A stretch of 64,000 bases of DNA from Planotetraspora thailandica (GTDB lineage Bacteria; Actinomycetota; Actinomycetes; Streptosporangiales; Streptosporangiaceae). The notes beneath the pieces were generated by a model, which made no database searches, had not been told where the DNA came from, and worked only from the letters and a program-made list of their open reading frames with translations. The position numbers and the translations under genes were made by a program. The stretch is from positions 1-64,000 of the forward strand of contig NZ_BOOR01000057.1 of assembly GCF_016863335.1 (NCBI RefSeq), in the 5' to 3' direction. Of the stretch, positions 60,171 to 64,000 are shown piece after piece; the first letter of the stretch is position 1, and each line of letters begins with the position of its first letter.

Positions 60171-61422
60171 GTGCTGTGACCGGAAATGATCACCGGGTTG
60201 GGCGGTCAGGCCGCGGTCGTTGATAGTGGCCGGCCGCCCCAGCGGATGCGTTTCTCACTGCGGATACGGGCGCGTTCACGCCGCTGTGCGGCCAGGACGT
60301 CGGGGTGGCGGGCGTTGGCGTTGCGCCAGCGCAGATAGGCGTGCAGGGCCCGAGTCTGGACGGTGTGATTCGGGTGGTCGGAGTTGGCGATGGTGAACTG
60401 GCGGAGCGGCCCGAAGTGCGCCTCGATCGGGTTGGCCCAGGAGGCGTAGGTCGGGGTGAAGCACAACTCGACCTTGTTCTTGCTGGCCCAGGCGCGGATG
60501 CGCCAGTTCTTGTGGGCCCGACAGGTTGTCCAGGATCACGTAGATCGGCCCACCGTCGGGGCGGGCGGCTCGCATCGAGCGCAGTGCCGCCCAGGTGTGG
60601 TCGATGCCTTTGCGGCGCCGGTTGATCCCCCACATGTGGTCGTCGCCGACGGCGTAGCAGCCGTGGAAGTAGGTGATTCCGTGGGTGCGCCGGTAGGTGG
60701 CCGGCAGCCGATTCGGCCGGCCGCGCTTGGCCCACCCGGATCCGGCGGTGGGGCGGATGCCCAGCGGGCCGAACTCATCGAAGGCGAAGGTCCGCTCCGG
60801 GCGGTGGGTCAGGGCCCAGTCGATCCGGTCGAGCTTGGCGTCGAAGTCCGGGTCGGGGGACTCCTTCCAGGTGGTGGTCCGTTGGAAGGTGATCCCCCGG
60901 CGGGTGAGCAGGGCACGTAAGGCTTCCCGGCCGATCCGCAGCGTCTGGCCGGGAAGATGGTGCAGGTAGGCGGCGAGTTTGCGGATTGACCAGCGGGTGA
61001 AGGGCTGCCCGAGCTTGGCGGGGCGGGTGGTGGCCGTCTGGACGACGAAGTCTTCCTCGTCGTCACTGAGTAGGCGGGGACGGCCTCCCGCCCACTGAGG
61101 GTTTAGGCAGGCCAGCCCGATCTCGTTGAACCGGTGGATCACATCCCGCACGGTGTCTTCATCGGCGGCGACCAGACGGGCGATGACCGGGACGGTGTTA
61201 CCGCCCGCTGAGGCCAGCAGCATCATCGCCCGCCGATACCGCACCGAACTGGTGCTGCCTCGGCGCACGATCTGCTGGAGTTTCTACCCTTCCTGATCGG
61301 TCAGCCTGCGCACCCTGACCGGTTCTGCCACCACGACTCCCTCCGCCGACCGGATGTGTCCTCACATCCAATCGGCGTGGCCGTCGACGCGCGAACCCGG
61401 TGATCGTTTCCGGTCACAGCAC
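60171..61422 (-). mobile_element. IS630-family insertion sequence (complete ends, dead transposase)
   Basis: A 1252-bp element with 29-bp inverted ends (one mismatch, 60171-60199 and 61394-61422; outer bases GTGCTGTGACCGGAAA). TA dinucleotides at 60169-60170 and 61423-61424 are the target duplication characteristic of IS630/Tc1. It inserted within the MITE-like element. Confidence 0.9.
60206..61334 (-). pseudogene. IS630 transposase with nonsense and frameshift lesions
   Basis: A DDE transposase gene read from GTG at 61334. The N-terminus VAEPVRVRRLTDQEG is cut by an in-frame TAG at 61284-61286 (expected EGQKLQQ). Downstream the frame continues through a helix-turn-helix, the first catalytic Asp in AFDEFGPLGI and the second in YVILDNLS. 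There one extra G (about 60514-60519, TCGGGCCC) shifts the frame; the other frame carries on with PTYASWANPIEAHFG (catalytic Glu) to a stop at 60206. Two independent lesions argue against a programmed frameshift and for a dead copy. Confidence 0.85.
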
Positions 61423-61475
61423 TAGCCATCTGGCTCCGAACCTGATCCAAGAAACAGCTCTTGGTCGCCGATGAG

Positions 61476-61709
61476 TCAGCCTTCGGATCCGCCGTTGCAA
61501 TGCTGGACGTCCCACCTTGCGCTCCTGTAGCTGTAGCACATGTAGCACTCGCCTCTCCACATGCATGACGGCGCCGGGCGGGCCGTGGTGGAGGTGGGGG
61601 CGACCTGCTTGACCGCCGCACAGACGTTCTGGTCGGAGGCCTGCGCGGCGCCGGTGACGAGGAGCGTGGACGCCGCCAGCGTGACGGCGAAGAATAAACG
61701 CTTGAGCAT
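61476..61709 (-). CDS. Small secreted Cys-rich protein
   Basis: A 77-residue protein with a signal peptide (LFFAVTLAASTLLVTGAAQA, cleavage after about residue 24) and a 50-residue mature part with five Cys (30, 49, 55, 58, 71), several Trp/Tyr and CMWRGECYMCYSYRS. The odd number of Cys allows two disulfides plus one free thiol. The start follows GGGAG. No homologue recognised. It sits 12 bases to the right of the IS630/MITE block. Confidence 0.7.
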   Translation of the reverse strand: MLKRLFFAVTLAASTLLVTGAAQASDQNVCAAVKQVAPTSTTARPAPSCMWRGECYMCYSYRSARWDVQHCNGGSEG

Positions 61710-62303
61710 CAGAGATCACTCCCTGAGGTGAGGACCGAACCCCGATTGCCGGGGAGGCGAGCGCCGGTTCCATGTCTCGGGATACGCCGATGCGGCGCTG
61801 AACATTTCTCAGACTAATCGCAGTATCAGGCGGAATCTCCCAGTCGTAGGCAAAAATCATTTCTGGCGCATCGCTACATGAATATGATTATTCGAATTCG
61901 CCGGAGAAATTCGGCATTGCACACCGGTTGGCCAGTGCGAGCCCTCGAGCTGTGGATTCGTTCCGCCGGCGGGCGCCTGGGCGGCGCTTCCCCGGGGGGT
62001 TCAGTGCGGAGCCACAGGTGCGGAAAATGACAGGCAAGGAAATCGGCGACATTGTCGGAAGGCTTCTGTGGCCGCCGCACGCCCCTGCCGGCTGATCGGA
62101 ACGCAATCGCTCTCGCAGGTGGATCACAACCCATTGCAAGGTGGTTCGGGTGAGAGGCAACACAAAGTCATGCCGCTCTACTAAATGGCCGTTCTGTCGT
62201 CTCAATAGCCGCCAACTTATCTAGACGTGCCCGGATTTCGATGCCCACGATTGATGTAGATCCGCAATCGCTGCAGGTCAAGGCGATGCGGGGAGGAGGC
62301 ATC
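61710..62303. other. 594-base gap without a recognised gene
   Basis: The left third is rich in short A/T tracts (61855-61910, including TATGATTATTCGAATTCG), probably the promoter of the Cys-rich gene on the minus strand. Minus-strand frames of 86-105 residues in 61874-62205 have no start with a ribosome site and look like chance. The right end just before the repeat-protein gene contains ACTTATCTAGACG. I see no RNA element I can name. Confidence 0.5.
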
Positions 62304-62900
62304 ATGCCCAAAAACCGTTTGTTGGTGCCGTTAGGCGCTGCAGTGCTCGGGGCCCTGGCGCTTGGGCTTACTCAGGCGCCGGCCAGCTCAGCCAGCGCGA
62401 ACTCGATGTACACGACAACGACGCTCAGCACGGCAAAGGCGGCTTCGGTGACGCCGGTGCAGCCCCCGCCACGCCCTGACCGTGCCAGGGAGCACAGGCG
62501 GTACGGCGAGGACCGGCGCTACCGCGAGCGGTACCGAGAGCGCCGCATGCACGAGCGGTTCCGGGAGGACCGGCGGCTCCGCGAGCGGTTCCGCGAGGAG
62601 CGCCCGTTCCGTGAGCGCGAGCGGTTCCGCGAGGAGCGTCCGTTCCGCGAGCGGTTCAGAGAAGAGCGTCCGATGCGCGAGCGGTTCATGGAGGAGCGTC
62701 CGCTCCGCGAGCGGTTCTCGGAAGGGCGTCCGGTCCGCGAGCGGCTGATCGAGCAGCGCCCCATGCGCGAGCGGTTCATGGAGCAGCGTCCGGTCCGCGA
62801 GCGACTCATGGAGGAGCGTCCGATTCGCGAGCGGGTGATGCAGGAGCGTCCGCGCGAGCGGGTCACCATCCACGAGCGGTTCGGAGAGGAGGAGGACTAG
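62304..62900 (+). CDS. Secreted Arg/Glu-rich decapeptide-repeat protein
   Basis: A 198-residue protein starting at ATG 62304 after GGGGAGGAGG. Signal peptide about residues 1-32 (ASSASA cleavage region), a Thr/Pro/Arg stretch, then residues 82-183 are ten tandem decapeptides of the form RERFxEERPx (variants with Leu or Val for Phe and Gln/Gly/Ser at one position). One unit has two extra residues (RERERFREERP). It ends GEEED. No other domain is present. The function is unknown: a highly charged extended or helical rod with a Pro every ten residues. Confidence 0.8.
   Translation: MPKNRLLVPLGAAVLGALALGLTQAPASSASANSMYTTTTLSTAKAASVTPVQPPPRPDRAREHRRYGEDRRYRERYRERRMHERFREDRRLRERFREERPFRERERFREERPFRERFREERPMRERFMEERPLRERFSEGRPVRERLIEQRPMRERFMEQRPVRERLMEERPIRERVMQERPRERVTIHERFGEEED
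62547..62852 (+). repeat. Tandem 30-bp coding repeat
   Basis: About ten units of 30 bp (one of 36 bp), consensus GCGAGCGGTTCnnGGAGGAG then CGTCCG, within the secreted repeat protein. DNA is conserved between units more than amino-acid need requires, so recent expansion or contraction by slippage or recombination is likely. Confidence 0.85.
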
Positions 62901-63001
62901 GAGGGTAGCCCCCTCTGACTGACCCAAGGTCAGGCGTGGGCGGCCGTTCGCGGGGCGATTTCGCCTTGCAGCGGTCGCCCACCCGGCTTTGCGCGTGGGA
63001 A

Positions 63002-64000
63002 TCAGGAGCCCCCAGGCCTCTTGCCGTGGCGGCGTGAGTCCGTGACGGTCAGCCCGGAGACCAGCCCGGACAACCCCCGGTGTGGCCGCGGCAGGGCGAG
63101 CACCAGGCAGGTCAGCAGCAGCAGATTGGCTGACCCGCCCGCCGCCGGGACGAAAGGGGCGAGCCCGACGAGGAGGCAGTAGCCGAAACCTCCGAACAGC
63201 AGCGCGGGGACGATCCGGACACCGGGCCGGATGCCGTCTTTGCGGGTCCGGCGTAGCCGTACGGCATGTTGACCCAGGGTTGCGCCGTCCGTCCCCAGTG
63301 AGGGGAGGGCGAGCAGGAGCACCGCAGGCAACCAGGGGTTCAGCGCGGAGTTCGCCAGGGCGCCCCACGGCTGATCTGCCACCTGGACGCCGAAGCCGTA
63401 GCGGACGATCAGATCGAAAGCCCTGGCGAGGACTCCGCCGAGCAGGAAGACCGCGACGAGGTCCACCAGCATCCCCAGTAACCGCCGCCCGGCGGTGAGC
63501 GGACGCGCGACGTTCGCGGGGAGGGCGGCATGCCGTCCGTAGACCAGGTGCAGCAGTGGCGAGAACATGACGCCGACCGCCGCGCCGAGGCTGTTGGCAA
63601 GCAGGTCGTCCACGTCGAACAGCCGATAGGGGCATGGGAAGAGGAACCAGTCCCCGGTGAACTGGGTGACCTCGATCAGCAGCGATACCGCGGTTCCCGT
63701 CAGCACTGTGGCGACCACACCTCGCCGGTAGTGGTGGCGGACGTACGCGCCGAGCGGGACGAACAACGCCACGTTGAACACGACCTGCTGCACCGCCGGA
63801 TTCGCCGGCAGCCCGCGCAGTCCCGGTGTCCGCTGCTCCCGCGCGATGTCGTCGAGGAACCGCAGCGGGTCGAGCTGCGGGTGACTCGTCGCCGTGTGCG
63901 CGGCACACCAGGCACCGTCGATCCGCGGCACCGGGAGCAACGTGTAGGCGACCAGCGCGAGTCCGTAAATCAGGAAGCCGAACGCGAGCAGCGCCGGACC
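63002..64000 (-). CDS. VanZ-like plus RDD membrane protein (5' end outside window)
   Basis: At least 332 residues; the frame is open to the right edge and already in a hydrophobic segment there (FGFLIYGLALVAYTLLPVPR), so the true start is beyond the window. The N-terminal 150 residues match VanZ: VVFNVALFVPLGAYVRHHYR, then SLLIEVTQFTGDWFL and DVDDLLANSLGAAVG. The C-terminal half is an RDD-like domain (RRLLGMLVDLVAVFLLGGVL, and GATLGQHAVRLRRTRKDG). VanZ-RDD fusions are seen in actinobacteria; VanZ relatives influence teicoplanin/glycopeptide susceptibility, but no van genes are near. Confidence 0.85.
   Translation of the reverse strand, partial: GPALLAFGFLIYGLALVAYTLLPVPRIDGAWCAAHTATSHPQLDPLRFLDDIAREQRTPGLRGLPANPAVQQVVFNVALFVPLGAYVRHHYRRGVVATVLTGTAVSLLIEVTQFTGDWFLFPCPYRLFDVDDLLANSLGAAVGVMFSPLLHLVYGRHAALPANVARPLTAGRRLLGMLVDLVAVFLLGGVLARAFDLIVRYGFGVQVADQPWGALANSALNPWLPAVLLLALPSLGTDGATLGQHAVRLRRTRKDGIRPGVRIVPALLFGGFGYCLLVGLAPFVPAAGGSANLLLLTCLVLALPRPHRGLSGLVSGLTVTDSRRHGKRPGGS

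Larger units (their letters stand above)
60122..61461. mobile_element. 86-bp MITE-like element split by IS630
   Basis: AGAGCTGTCTCTTGGATC at 60122-60139 and the inverse of AGAGCTGTTTCTTGGATC at 61444-61461 are 17/18 identical inverted ends. Removing the inner IS630 (and one TA) leaves 86 bases, too short to encode a transposase, so this is a MITE or deleted IS5-type element (the CTGTCTCTTG/AT-type end is common in actinobacterial IS5-like elements). It abuts the DHFR-like stop codon. Confidence 0.65.

Noticed and set aside
60514-60519. Programmed frameshift in the IS630 transposase
   Set aside because: An independent in-frame TAG at 61284-61286 also disrupts the gene, and no slippery heptamer is evident; a sequencing error at the extra G cannot be excluded.
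61874-62205. Minus-strand frames of 86 and 105 codons
   Set aside because: No ribosome site, no signal or domain, biased composition of the gap.
62547-62852. CRISPR array
   Set aside because: The 30-bp units are contiguous without spacers, keep one reading frame with ribosome site and signal peptide, and encode a regular decapeptide.

Overview
The window is high-GC DNA with actinomycete gene content: a DLW-39 micro-protein, DUF397/DUF5753-type regulators, RsbW-like ATPases, many GTG starts, several ECF sigma factors, F420-type PPOX and HxlR/PadR/TetR regulators. It looks like a filamentous actinomycete, most likely Streptosporangiales (inference from gene content, no database search done). 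No phage structural genes, CRISPR arrays or rRNA are visible.

Layout. 1-1.8 kb: a decayed IS3-type integrase scrap and a GT-C-like membrane protein. 2.1-9.9 kb: a carbohydrate block with an SDR, an aldose dehydrogenase-like AKR, a DapA/NanA-type aldolase, glucose-6-phosphate dehydrogenase, and a secreted two-discoidin GH3 enzyme behind a perfect LacI-type operator. 10.2-11.4 kb: two related small secreted proteins of unknown function. 11.4-23.3 kb: VOC protein, NmrA-like reductase, a CBS protein coupled to an SLC13/ArsB-type permease, a tandem-NUDIX protein, an imine-reductase/HIBADH-like oxidoreductase, a second AKR, PoxB, an LDH/MDH-like protein, GH15 and a DUF305 lipoprotein. 23.5-26.0 kb: a WhiJ-type cluster (HATPase, DUF397, XRE/DUF5753) plus a second RsbW-like ATPase. 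26.3-27.4 kb: DLW-39, a phosphonatase-like HAD protein and an intact tRNA-Ala(UGC).

The main feature is the 27.3-43.3 kb region. The 3' end of tRNA-Ala is repeated four more times (29.6, 30.6, 34.4 and, degenerate, 43.2 kb), always in the same orientation and each followed by its own terminator hairpin. Tandem 11-bp direct repeats resembling integrase arm sites lie nearby. No integrase is left. I read this as a stack of successive integrations at one tRNA. The segments carry orphan small proteins, a RHH antitoxin/RelE-fold-like toxin pair, an aminoglycoside-phosphotransferase-like kinase, a two-component system, a TetR/serine hydrolase pair with three operators, a Phd/PIN pair, DUF899/HxlR, PH-domain membrane proteins and gene ghosts.

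43.3-64 kb: a large secreted RCC1-propeller protein; a rifamycin-response locus in which a 19-bp RAE-like palindrome precedes a gutted rifamycin glycosyltransferase and an intact translationally coupled helR; a SigJ-type ECF factor with an epimerase-like protein; a PadR/hydrolase pair; an ECF sigma/anti-sigma-like pair; HAD phosphatase, methyltransferase, a second serine hydrolase, an RDD ghost, GNAT, an ECF factor divergent from a RibD/DHFR-like protein; a dead IS630 element nested in an 86-bp MITE; a small cysteine-rich secreted protein; a secreted Arg/Glu-rich decapeptide-repeat protein; and a VanZ-RDD protein that runs off the right edge.
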